DNA from: Granulosicoccaceae bacterium
Lineage (GTDB): Bacteria; Pseudomonadota; Gammaproteobacteria; Granulosicoccales; Granulosicoccaceae
NCBI GenBank assembly: GCA_023301405.1
Contig: JALZUX010000432.1
Span: forward strand, 1 to 7,493
Length of the DNA: 7,493 bases
Reading direction: 5' to 3'
Made by a program: the position numbers and the translations under genes
The notes under the pieces: model-generated
Told to the model about the DNA's origin: nothing
What the model saw: the letters and a program-made list of their open reading frames with translations, nothing else
Databases searched by the model: none
Shown here: positions 1 to 5,921 of the stretch, one piece after another
How positions within the stretch are numbered: the first letter of the stretch is position 1
Layout of the letters: each line of letters starts with the position of its first letter

Positions 1-468
1 CAGCACTTGATTTTTCTGGCCATTGAGAACCCAGTGATCGTTGATTAGTTCTGCCGTACATTCGATAGTATCAAGCTGATATCGGCCACCTGGCTCGTAG
101 TGTGCCAGTGATACTGTTTTTTCGCCTGAGATAATACCGGCAATTAATTCTGCTTGTGTATCGCTTGCTATTTCAGCGATTAGGTTGGCGCACATAACGG
201 CACTTAGCAGGGGATCAACACATAAAGCGCTACCAAGTTCTTCAAACACTACTGTGATGTCTGAGCCACTGCCGCCATAACCACCACAGGTTTCAGGTAG
301 TAAAGCGCCAACAATCCCCAGGTCGCATAGTGCTTTATAAGTAGCAGGATTATAGCCTGAATCGCTGTTAGCAGATGCCATGCGGTGCTTGTGGCTGTAG
401 TGATCTTTTAAGTAGCGTGACAACGTATCTGCCAGCATGCGTTGGTCATCACTTCGATTAAAATTCAT
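1..468 (-). CDS. Acyl-CoA dehydrogenase, PimD-like small subunit (N-terminal 156 residues, truncated by window edge)
   Basis: Reading the minus strand from the ATG at 468-466 gives 156 uninterrupted codons that run off the window, starting MNFNRSDDQRMLADTLSRYL. This is the helical N-terminal domain of an acyl-CoA dehydrogenase, followed by the start of the beta domain (…HWVLNGQKNQVL). The usual FAD/substrate motif of the family (T/S-EP-x-AGSD) is replaced by a degenerate EPGGRYQLD stretch at about residues 125-133. From family knowledge, this degenerate form with RY-x-L is typical of the small subunit of pimeloyl-CoA dehydrogenase (PimD type), which pairs with a large subunit carrying intact motifs. 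The gene begins 3 bp after the stop of the large-subunit gene and has no clear Shine-Dalgarno of its own, so translational coupling is likely. The fold and pairing are well supported. The pimeloyl-CoA substrate is only a family name, and the C-terminal half is not visible. Confidence 0.88.
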   Translation of the reverse strand, partial: MNFNRSDDQRMLADTLSRYLKDHYSHKHRMASANSDSGYNPATYKALCDLGIVGALLPETCGGYGGSGSDITVVFEELGSALCVDPLLSAVMCANLIAEIASDTQAELIAGIISGEKTVSLAHYEPGGRYQLDTIECTAELINDHWVLNGQKNQVL

Positions 469-471
469 AGG

Positions 472-1668
472 TTATAGGCCGATTATCATTTTAGTGATGA
501 TTCCGCGCTGTATTTCGTTGGAACCTCCGTAGATTGATATTTTAAGTTCATTAAAATAGTGTGAGGCTAACGGCATGGCGTACTCTGGCACTGGCAATGC
601 CGCGTCGTTGCTGTCTTGAAAGTAGTGATCGATGTAAGGCGATGCGTCGGGGCCAAGTGCGCGACGCAACAGATCATTGATTTCCTGCCGTATTACCGTA
701 CCTTTTATTTTTAACATGGAACTTTCAGGTCCAGGGGCTGCGTCTTTGTCTGCGCTGGCAACAACTCGTAAGTTGGTGGTCTTCATAGCTAGAAGATCAA
801 TTTCTACCTGGGCAATGCGTGCTGCGAACACTGGGTCTTCGATCAACGGTTTGCCGTTATTTACTTGTTTAGCGGCAATGTGCTTTAACTCGGCTAAGTA
901 ATGCGTAGCGAAGCCCACGCCGGCGATACCGGTTCTTTCATGAGTAAGCAGGTATTTGGCGTAGGTCCATCCCATGTTTTCCTGACCTATTAAATTTTCA
1001 GGAGGCACTTCCACGTTGTTGAAAAATATTTCATTGACCTCTGCGGTGCCGTCAAGCAGCTTGATTGGTCGTACCTCGATACCCGGGGATTTCATGTCGA
1101 TCAGTAAAAACGAAATGCCTTGCTGTGCTTTACCGCTTGTGGAGGTTCTCACCAGGCAGAATATCCAGTCAGCGTGTTGGGCAAAAGTGGTCCAGGTCTT
1201 CTGGCCATTTACGATGTAGTGATTGCCGGTTTTTACCGCACTGGTTTTTAACGATGCCAGGTCAGATCCCGCGCCGGGTTCTGAGTACCCTTGGCACCAC
1301 CAGTCGCTGCCGTCAAGAATGCGTGGAAGAAAATGCCGCTTTTGCGCATCATCGCCAAACTTCAGCAATACAGGCCCCAGCATATTGACGCCAAAGGGGA
1401 CGACTCTCGGGCAGCCGGCGGCCGCGGTTTGTTCTTCAAACAAATGTTTTTGCACGGCGGTCCAGGCGCAGCCGCCGTACTCGACTGGCCAGCTTTGCGC
1501 CAACCAGCCCATCTCATTCAGTAGGCTGTGGTAATGCTGATAATCCTCTTTGCATAAGTGCTTATGGGACAGCACTTTGTCTTTAAGCCATTGCGGTACT
1601 TTGTTAGAAGTGAAATCTTTAATTTGTTGCTGAAACACCAGTTCGTCGGGTGAGAGGTTCAGGTCCAT
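472..1668 (-). CDS. Acyl-CoA dehydrogenase, PimC-like (pimeloyl-CoA dehydrogenase large subunit family)
   Basis: A complete 398-residue flavoprotein of normal family length, expected in the cytoplasm. It would introduce the alpha,beta double bond into an acyl-CoA in a beta-oxidation-type pathway and pass electrons to ETF. The N-terminal helical domain covers about residues 1-120. The FAD/substrate motif WCQGYSEPGAGSDLASLK lies at 124-141, NGQKTWTT at 154-161 and the C-terminal family signature YGGSNEIQRGIITKMI at 380-395. The catalytic glutamate position of medium-chain enzymes (Y-E-G) is Gly381 here. Glu244 in LLTHERTG sits where isovaleryl-CoA and long-chain dehydrogenases carry their base, so it is the likely catalytic residue. 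The overall pattern matches PimC-type large subunits, as I recall them. The minus-strand ATG at 1668-1666 has a weak GGCGGA ribosome site 8 nt upstream. The small-subunit partner follows 3 bp downstream. The true substrate (pimeloyl-CoA, another dicarboxylyl-CoA or a ring-cleavage product) is not shown. Confidence 0.93.
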   Translation of the reverse strand: MDLNLSPDELVFQQQIKDFTSNKVPQWLKDKVLSHKHLCKEDYQHYHSLLNEMGWLAQSWPVEYGGCAWTAVQKHLFEEQTAAAGCPRVVPFGVNMLGPVLLKFGDDAQKRHFLPRILDGSDWWCQGYSEPGAGSDLASLKTSAVKTGNHYIVNGQKTWTTFAQHADWIFCLVRTSTSGKAQQGISFLLIDMKSPGIEVRPIKLLDGTAEVNEIFFNNVEVPPENLIGQENMGWTYAKYLLTHERTGIAGVGFATHYLAELKHIAAKQVNNGKPLIEDPVFAARIAQVEIDLLAMKTTNLRVVASADKDAAPGPESSMLKIKGTVIRQEINDLLRRALGPDASPYIDHYFQDSNDAALPVPEYAMPLASHYFNELKISIYGGSNEIQRGIITKMIIGL

Positions 1669-1804
1669 CGTATTGATCCGCCAAAGTCAGCTTTTATTCT
1701 GCCTGACTGAGATAAAGTCTAAAAGCGCAGGTGGGAAATTTCTGCAAATAAGGTGATAGGTCATCTAATTGAAGTTCATAGCGGCTGTTGAATTTAGCGG
1801 AGAG

Positions 1805-1831
1805 TTTGATGAGTCAAATCATGAGTGATTT
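1805..1831. repeat. Two overlapping small inverted repeats with the same TGAG centre
   Basis: TTTGA (1805-1809) and TCAAA (1814-1818) are perfect inverted arms around TGAG. AAATCA (1816-1821) and TGATTT (1826-1831) are perfect inverted arms around a second TGAG. The two dyads share the AAA at 1816-1818 and their centres are about 12 bp apart, slightly more than one helical turn. They overlap the candidate minus-strand -35 element. The symmetry is certain; a role as a tandem operator is inference. Confidence 0.45.
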
Positions 1832-1894
1832 TAAGCTATTGAAATAAAAAGAAAATATTTGCTAGCGACTTTGGGGTGCTGAATTGCTCTAAAC

Positions 1895-1928
1895 CTTTCC
1901 TGCAAATGTTATCCTTTAAGCAGGAAAG
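1895..1928. repeat. Perfect 9-bp inverted repeat with 16-bp spacer upstream of the transporter operon
   Basis: CTTTCCTGC at 1895-1903 is the exact reverse complement of GCAGGAAAG at 1920-1928. The arm centres are 25 bp apart, and the right arm ends 15 bp before the AGGGGA ribosome site. The element could be an operator for a dimeric regulator overlapping the -10 region or transcription start. If transcription starts upstream of it, it could be a leader hairpin with a 16-nt loop. No U-run follows, so it does not look like an intrinsic terminator. Confidence 0.5.
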
Positions 1929-1942
1929 CTAAATTATTAGAA

Positions 1943-1948
1943 AGGGGA
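1943..1948 (+). promoter_or_regulatory. Ribosome binding site that supports the TTG start
   Basis: AGGGGA lies 7 nt before the TTG at 1956-1958. An in-frame TAG at 1938-1940 rules out any earlier start in this frame, and no in-frame ATG or GTG lies between that stop and the first membrane helix. The site therefore decides the unusual TTG start. Confidence 0.75.
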
Positions 1949-1955
1949 TTACTGT

Positions 1956-2954
1956 TTGCAGTCAGTTTCTACGATAATTCTTCAGCGGCTTGGGTTGGGC
2001 CTGTTGACACTGGTCGTTGTGTCTGTAGTTATTTTCGGTGCAGTTGAATTGCTGCCCGGGGATTTCGCGGAGGCAATTCTGGGGCAGGGCGCAACGCCCG
2101 AAGCAGTCACGGCAATCCGCGATCAACTGGGCCTTGATAAACCGATGGTGCAGCGCTACTTCGCATGGCTAGGCAAAGCGGTAACGGGGGATTTCGGGGT
2201 GAGTTTTGCCCGACTGAACTTTGCTACTAATTTTGGTGCTTCTACCAATACTAATATCACCACCGTCGCAGACCAGCTAAAGCCCCGCTTTCTAAATACC
2301 CTGTTTCTAGCCGGAGTCGCGGCTTCAATCGCCGTTCCTATTGCGCTGATCATTGGCATTTTGGCCGCGTTATATCGCAATTCAATATTTGATCGGGTGG
2401 CAAACGTTTTCACATTGACGTCGATATCCAGCCCTGAATTCTTTGTCGCGTATATTCTTATCTTGTTTCTAGCGGTATTAAATCCCTGGTTGCCTTCACT
2501 TTCTAACATCTACGAGACAATGGAGTTTGGTGAGCGCCTTAAAGCGACGCTGCTGCCAGCACTGGTGCTGACGCTAGTCGTAACTGCACACATGATGCGA
2601 ATGACTCGCGCAGCCATTATCAACTTGCTGGCATCTCCTTACATTGAAATGGCACGGCTTAAGGGTTTATCACCGTTCAGAGTGATTGTATTTCATGCAT
2701 TGCCTAATGCGCTTGCACCGATTATCAACGTGGTGGCGATTAATCTGGCGTATCTCATCACCGGTGTGGTTGTGGTAGAAGTTGTATTTGTTTATCCCGG
2801 TGTCGGCCAGTTGTTTGTTGATAGCGTAAAAATACGCGATATCCCTCTGGTGCAGGCCTGTTGTCTTGTTTTTGCCGCTGCCTACATATTGCTAAATCTG
2901 TTGGCCGATGTGATGTCTATACTTTCTAACCCGCGCTTGCGTCATCCCAAATGA
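1956..2954 (+). CDS. ABC importer permease, DppB/OppB type
   Basis: A 332-residue inner-membrane permease of the BPD_transp_1 family and one half of the translocation channel of a Dpp/Opp-type importer. Hydrophobic segments are visible at about 10-30, 112-136, 160-178, 198-215, 252-278 and 300-322. The typical DppB N-terminal pattern is present: RLGLGLLTL, then LLPGDFAEAILG and the IRDQLGLDKPMVQRY stretch before the first periplasmic loop. The cytoplasmic EAA loop, which couples to the ATPase, is at about 228-255 (YIEMARLKG … HALPNALAP). Translation starts at TTG, supported by AGGGGA 7 nt upstream and an in-frame stop just before. This is the first gene of the operon; the DppC-like permease follows after 34 bp. 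The family cannot reveal the substrate: peptides, nickel chelates, opines and oligosaccharides all use it. Confidence 0.93.
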   Translation: MQSVSTIILQRLGLGLLTLVVVSVVIFGAVELLPGDFAEAILGQGATPEAVTAIRDQLGLDKPMVQRYFAWLGKAVTGDFGVSFARLNFATNFGASTNTNITTVADQLKPRFLNTLFLAGVAASIAVPIALIIGILAALYRNSIFDRVANVFTLTSISSPEFFVAYILILFLAVLNPWLPSLSNIYETMEFGERLKATLLPALVLTLVVTAHMMRMTRAAIINLLASPYIEMARLKGLSPFRVIVFHALPNALAPIINVVAINLAYLITGVVVVEVVFVYPGVGQLFVDSVKIRDIPLVQACCLVFAAAYILLNLLADVMSILSNPRLRHPK

Positions 2955-2962
2955 TCGATCAT
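2951..2962. repeat. 12-bp perfect palindrome over the stop codon of the first permease gene
   Basis: ATGATCGATCAT reads identically on both strands, spans the TGA stop (2952-2954) and is followed by six A residues. It also contains an ATGA stop/start overlap that opens a 15-codon frame. As RNA it has no loop, so a hairpin is unlikely. It may be a coincidence of coding and start-codon sequence. Confidence 0.4.
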
Positions 2963-2988
2963 AAAAAAGTTAATCAAGGCTTTACACC

Positions 2989-4095
2989 ATGGGAATAGCT
3001 CTGGGGCGCGGTGTATTAGTAGCGGCTATTGCTTGGTTGGTGGTGCTCGCATTGCCGTCGCTGCAATCGGGTGGCATAGATGGCTTATACGAAGCTGCAA
3101 AGCAACAGCGCATTGTAAAGTCATTGTTTTGGATTGGTTTAATAGTAGTTTTCGCAGCGGCCGCGTCATGGGTGTTCCGTGAGCTTTTAAGGCGTGCAAT
3201 GCCGGAAATGATTGCCAAGCCCATGCGCCAGGCGCCACTGACTGCATCGTTTGGGTTGATGATAATTCTGGCGTATATTGTGGTTTCGGTAGGGGCGCCA
3301 GCAATAGCGCCTTACGGTGAGGCAGAGATCTTTACCAATATTAATGTGCTTCCTGGTGGTGATCCTGAATTAGGCGGAGATCCGGCACATCTGTTTGGCA
3401 CGGACCAGATTGGTCGGGATATATTATCGCGTTTAATCTACGGCGCCCGAAACACAGTAGGCATCGCGCTTTTAACCACAATGTTGTCGTTTCTATTGGG
3501 TGTGACTTTCGGCTTTTTAGCCGCTACGCTGGGCGGTTGGGTTGATCAGTTCTTTTCTCGAAGCGTTGACGTGTTAATGGCCATTCCGCAACTGATCTTT
3601 GCACTACTGTTAATGACTATTGCCTCTGAATGGTCTTACCGGTCTGGTGTATCGCTCACCTGGTTTATGATTATTATTATTGCCGTGCTTGATTCCACAA
3701 GAGTGTTTCGCTTAGCGCGCGCGGTGGGGCTTAACATTGTGGTGATGGACTACATCGAAGCCGCCAAAGTGCGTGGCGAAACGCTGCTGCATATTGTCTT
3801 TCGTGAAATTCTGCCCAATGCGTTTTCGCCATTATTAGCTGAATTCGGCCTTCGTTTTTGCTTTGTGTTCCTGACCATTGCTTCATTGAGTTTCCTAGGT
3901 ATAGGCATTCAGCCACCCCTTGCAGATTGGGGCACGATGGTGCGTGATCTTTCACCATTCATAAATTTTGCCGCTTACGATCCCTTAACGGCGGCATTGC
4001 CGTTGATGGCGGCAGGGGCAATTGCGCTGCTTACAGTGGCAGTAAATTTTGTGGTTGACTGGATGTTGCAAAATACGTCGGGGTTGAAAGAATGA
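2989..4095 (+). CDS. ABC importer permease, DppC/OppC type, with N-terminal hydrophobic extension
   Basis: A 368-residue inner-membrane permease, longer than the roughly 280-310 residues usual for DppC. The canonical part starts near residue 78 (KPMRQAPLTASFGL), with membrane segments at about 85-107, 154-182, 195-212, 222-240, 285-306 and 335-357. The DppC hallmark LFGTDQIGRDILSRLIYGAR lies at 135-154, and the EAA coupling loop at about 255-281 (YIEAAKVRGETLL … ILPNAFSP). The first 70 residues add two further hydrophobic segments (about 9-23 and 46-63). The ATG at 2989 has AAGG 9 nt upstream. A second candidate start is Met71 (ATG at 3199) with TAAGG 6 nt upstream, which would give a standard-length 298-residue permease. 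A third possibility is that the true start is an ATG at 2951 displaced by an indel (see findings). The stop overlaps the ATPase start by 4 bp (ATGA). Confidence 0.9.
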   Translation: MGIALGRGVLVAAIAWLVVLALPSLQSGGIDGLYEAAKQQRIVKSLFWIGLIVVFAAAASWVFRELLRRAMPEMIAKPMRQAPLTASFGLMIILAYIVVSVGAPAIAPYGEAEIFTNINVLPGGDPELGGDPAHLFGTDQIGRDILSRLIYGARNTVGIALLTTMLSFLLGVTFGFLAATLGGWVDQFFSRSVDVLMAIPQLIFALLLMTIASEWSYRSGVSLTWFMIIIIAVLDSTRVFRLARAVGLNIVVMDYIEAAKVRGETLLHIVFREILPNAFSPLLAEFGLRFCFVFLTIASLSFLGIGIQPPLADWGTMVRDLSPFINFAAYDPLTAALPLMAAGAIALLTVAVNFVVDWMLQNTSGLKE

Positions 4096-5771
4096 ACCAG
4101 CGGTCAAGCACTTCGCGCAGTGGGCAGCCACTGGTTAAAATTCGCAATCTACATATTGAGGGCCGGGCAGACGAAGAATGGCTGCCTATTATCAACGGCA
4201 TAGACCTTGATTTGTATCCGGGTCGAGTGCTTGGTTTGATTGGTGAAAGCGGTGCCGGAAAATCCACCCTGGGGTTGGCAGCCATGGGCTTCACCCGTGA
4301 TGGTTGTCGAATCAGTGGTGGTAGCATCGAGTTTGGTGGCATTGATTTACTAGCAATTACCAAAGCACAACGCCGTGCGTTGTTGGGTAAACGCATTGCT
4401 TATGTTGCGCAGTCGGCAGCGGCGTCTTTTAATCCGGCGCACAAAATAATTAATCAGCACACCGAAGCGCCGGCCTACCACGGCGTGATGAGCAAGGCGC
4501 AGAGTCAGGAAGATGGCATAGATTTGTATCGTCGCTTACGACTACCAGACCCCGAGCAAATTGGTTTTCGTTATCCACACCAGGTATCCGGCGGGCAACT
4601 GCAGCGCGCCATGACGGCAATGGCCATGTCTTGCCGACCTGACCTGATTATTTTTGATGAGCCAACCACCGCGCTTGACGTAACCACTCAAATTGAAGTG
4701 TTGGCAGCGATCCGCGATATCGTCGAACAGTTCGGCACAGCAGCGATCTACATTACCCATGATCTGGCGGTGGTCGCACAGATGGCAGACGATATAAAAG
4801 TCTTGTTGCGTGGTGACGAAGTCGAGCAGTCAGATACACGAACCATGCTTACTGACCCAAAGCAGGAATATACAAAATCATTGTGGGCCGTTAGAGGTTT
4901 TCAACGACCGATCAAGCCAGCTGTAGAATCCGCAAGCGTTCCGGTGGTGACCGTTGACCACATCACTGCAGCATACGGGCGCTCAGAAGACGTTCTGAAT
5001 AACGTAAGCTTTGATGTTCATCGTGGGCGAACTGTGGCTGTGGTTGGAGAATCAGGTTCCGGCAAGTCAACAGTGGCTCGATGTATTATGGGTTTACTGC
5101 CGCCGAAGAAAGGCGCAGTTCTGTTTAATGGTACAGCCCTGCCGGTCAGTTACAAAAAACGCACGAAAGACCAGCTTCGCCAAGTCCAAATGATTTACCA
5201 AATGGCTGATACCGCCCTGAACCCGCGTATCCAAATAAAAGACATCATTGGCCGACCGGTCGAGTTCTACATGGGTTTAAAGGGTCGTGAGCGCGATCAA
5301 CGAGTAGAGCAATTACTTGAACAAATTGAGCTTGATCCCGGTCAGTATATGCAGCGGCTGCCGGGCGAGCTTTCCGGTGGCCAAAAACAGCGCATCGGGA
5401 TAGCCCGTGCATTGGCTGCAGAACCCGAGTTTATTATTTGCGATGAGATCACATCAGCACTTGATCAACTGGTTGCCGAGGGGATACTACGCTTACTGGC
5501 CAAACTTCAAGACGAGCTTGGGCTTGCTTATATGTTTATTACTCATGACCTTGCTACCGTTCGGGCAATAGCTGATGAGGTGGTGGTGATGAAGGAAGGT
5601 GTTGTTGTGGAGGCTGGACCAAAGCAGGAAATGTTCACGCCGCCGCATCACCCTTATACCGATTTGTTGTTGAGTTCAGTGCCTGAAATGGATCCGGACT
5701 GGTTGTCACGCGTGCTGGCTGATCGCGGTGTCGATAATATTGGCGACGCTGCTATGGCGCGAATGGATTGA
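4092..5771 (+). CDS. Fused double ATP-binding protein of Dpp/Opp-type ABC importer (DppD-DppF fusion)
   Basis: A 559-residue cytoplasmic ATPase with two complete nucleotide-binding domains, so one chain replaces the usual DppD and DppF pair, as in GsiA-type systems. Domain 1: Walker [10 protein letters not shown] at 51-59, Q-loop Gln107, signature VSGGQ at 165-169, Walker B LIIFDEP at 185-191, D-loop ALD at 194-196, switch His223. Domain 2: Walker [10 protein letters not shown] at 319-327, Q-loop Gln370, signature LSGGQ at 427-431, Walker B FIICDEI at 447-453 with Glu452, D-loop SALD at 455-458, switch His485. Both sites therefore look catalytically competent. The proline that usually follows the Walker B glutamate is isoleucine in domain 2. 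The C-terminal [13 protein letters not shown] (519-531) is the oligopeptide-transporter tail found after such ATPases. The ATG overlaps the permease stop, implying coupled translation. Confidence 0.95.
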   Translation: MNQRSSTSRSGQPLVKIRNLHIEGRADEEWLPIINGIDLDLYPGRVLGLIGESGAGKSTLGLAAMGFTRDGCRISGGSIEFGGIDLLAITKAQRRALLGKRIAYVAQSAAASFNPAHKIINQHTEAPAYHGVMSKAQSQEDGIDLYRRLRLPDPEQIGFRYPHQVSGGQLQRAMTAMAMSCRPDLIIFDEPTTALDVTTQIEVLAAIRDIVEQFGTAAIYITHDLAVVAQMADDIKVLLRGDEVEQSDTRTMLTDPKQEYTKSLWAVRGFQRPIKPAVESASVPVVTVDHITAAYGRSEDVLNNVSFDVHRGRTVAVVGESGSGKSTVARCIMGLLPPKKGAVLFNGTALPVSYKKRTKDQLRQVQMIYQMADTALNPRIQIKDIIGRPVEFYMGLKGRERDQRVEQLLEQIELDPGQYMQRLPGELSGGQKQRIGIARALAAEPEFIICDEITSALDQLVAEGILRLLAKLQDELGLAYMFITHDLATVRAIADEVVVMKEGVVVEAGPKQEMFTPPHHPYTDLLLSSVPEMDPDWLSRVLADRGVDNIGDAAMARMD

Positions 5772-5793
5772 ATTTCCTTGGTACCAGTAACAA

Positions 5794-5830
5794 GCACAAA
5801 TTTTAGTGTTGTGCACTGCACTGATAAAAT
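5794..5830 (+). promoter_or_regulatory. Candidate promoter with nested dyads ahead of the binding-protein gene
   Basis: TGATAAAAT at 5822-5830 is an extended -10 element (TG-n-TAAAAT, 5 of 6 to consensus in the hexamer). A -35 would fall near 5802-5807 (TTTAGT, poor). Two symmetries lie immediately upstream. GCACAA (5794-5799) and TTGTGC (5809-5814) are perfect inverted arms with a 9-bp spacer. AGTGTTGTG/CACTGCACT (5805-5822) is an 18-bp palindrome with two mismatched pairs, located between the -35 and -10 positions. This layout suits a regulated promoter with an operator in the core region. No terminator is visible after the ATPase gene, so read-through from the operon remains likely. The function is inferred. 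Confidence 0.4.
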
Positions 5831-5864
5831 AGTTATGTGCCCATGGTTGGCTGGAACGCCACAG

Positions 5865-5897
5865 GGCAAGGCCTATCGGGTTGCCACTTGACCCGGT
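5865..5897 (+). other. Overlapping leader hairpins before the binding-protein gene
   Basis: ATCGGGT (5875-5881) can pair with ACCCGGT (5891-5897), with one G-U pair and a 9-nt loop. GGCAA (5865-5869) can pair with TTGCC (5881-5885) around an 11-nt loop. The second stem uses bases in the first stem and its loop, so the two are mutually exclusive. They lie 14 nt or more before the GAGAGGA ribosome site. They could stabilise the binding-protein mRNA or modulate its translation. Stems this short also arise by chance. Confidence 0.3.
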
Positions 5898-5921
5898 AAA
5901 TTGTTCACAAGAGAGGATACT

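Larger units (their letters stand above)
1669..1955. promoter_or_regulatory. Divergent intergenic region between dehydrogenase pair and ABC transporter operon
   Basis: These 287 bp, richer in A and T than the flanking genes, hold no credible gene and must contain promoters for both divergent blocks. Toward the transporter, TTGCTC (1884-1889) and TGTTAT (1907-1912) with a 17-bp spacer form a weak sigma-70-like candidate. The -10 part lies inside the spacer of the 9-bp inverted repeat at 1895-1928. Toward the dehydrogenases, minus-strand TTGACT (plus 1812-1817) and TAAATT (plus 1791-1796) are separated by only 15 bp, a poor arrangement. Neither promoter is convincing on sequence alone. That the region is regulatory follows from the gene layout. 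Confidence 0.5.

Noticed and set aside
677..1534. Several plus-strand open frames of 67-107 codons opposite the large-subunit dehydrogenase gene
   Set aside because: They lie entirely inside the antisense of a clearly conserved gene, have Cys/Arg/Ser-rich compositions without recognisable domains, and overlap one another.
2156..2509. Minus-strand frame of 117 codons inside the first permease gene
   Set aside because: It is antisense to conserved membrane-protein coding sequence and shows no domain or start signal.
2963..2973. Programmed -1 frameshift at the A6 run to reach the permease frame
   Set aside because: The frame entered meets TAA at 2971-2973 at once, and the codon phase of the A run does not match the A-AAA-AAG slippery type.
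5772..5830. Intrinsic terminator after the ATPase gene
   Set aside because: The only stem (GCACAA/TTGTGC) is short, AT-containing and not followed by a U-run.
5901..5921. Upstream TTG start for the binding protein
   Set aside because: The ATG at 5922 directly follows GAGAGGA, whereas the TTG start would place that site inside the coding region and add a charged segment before the Tat motif.
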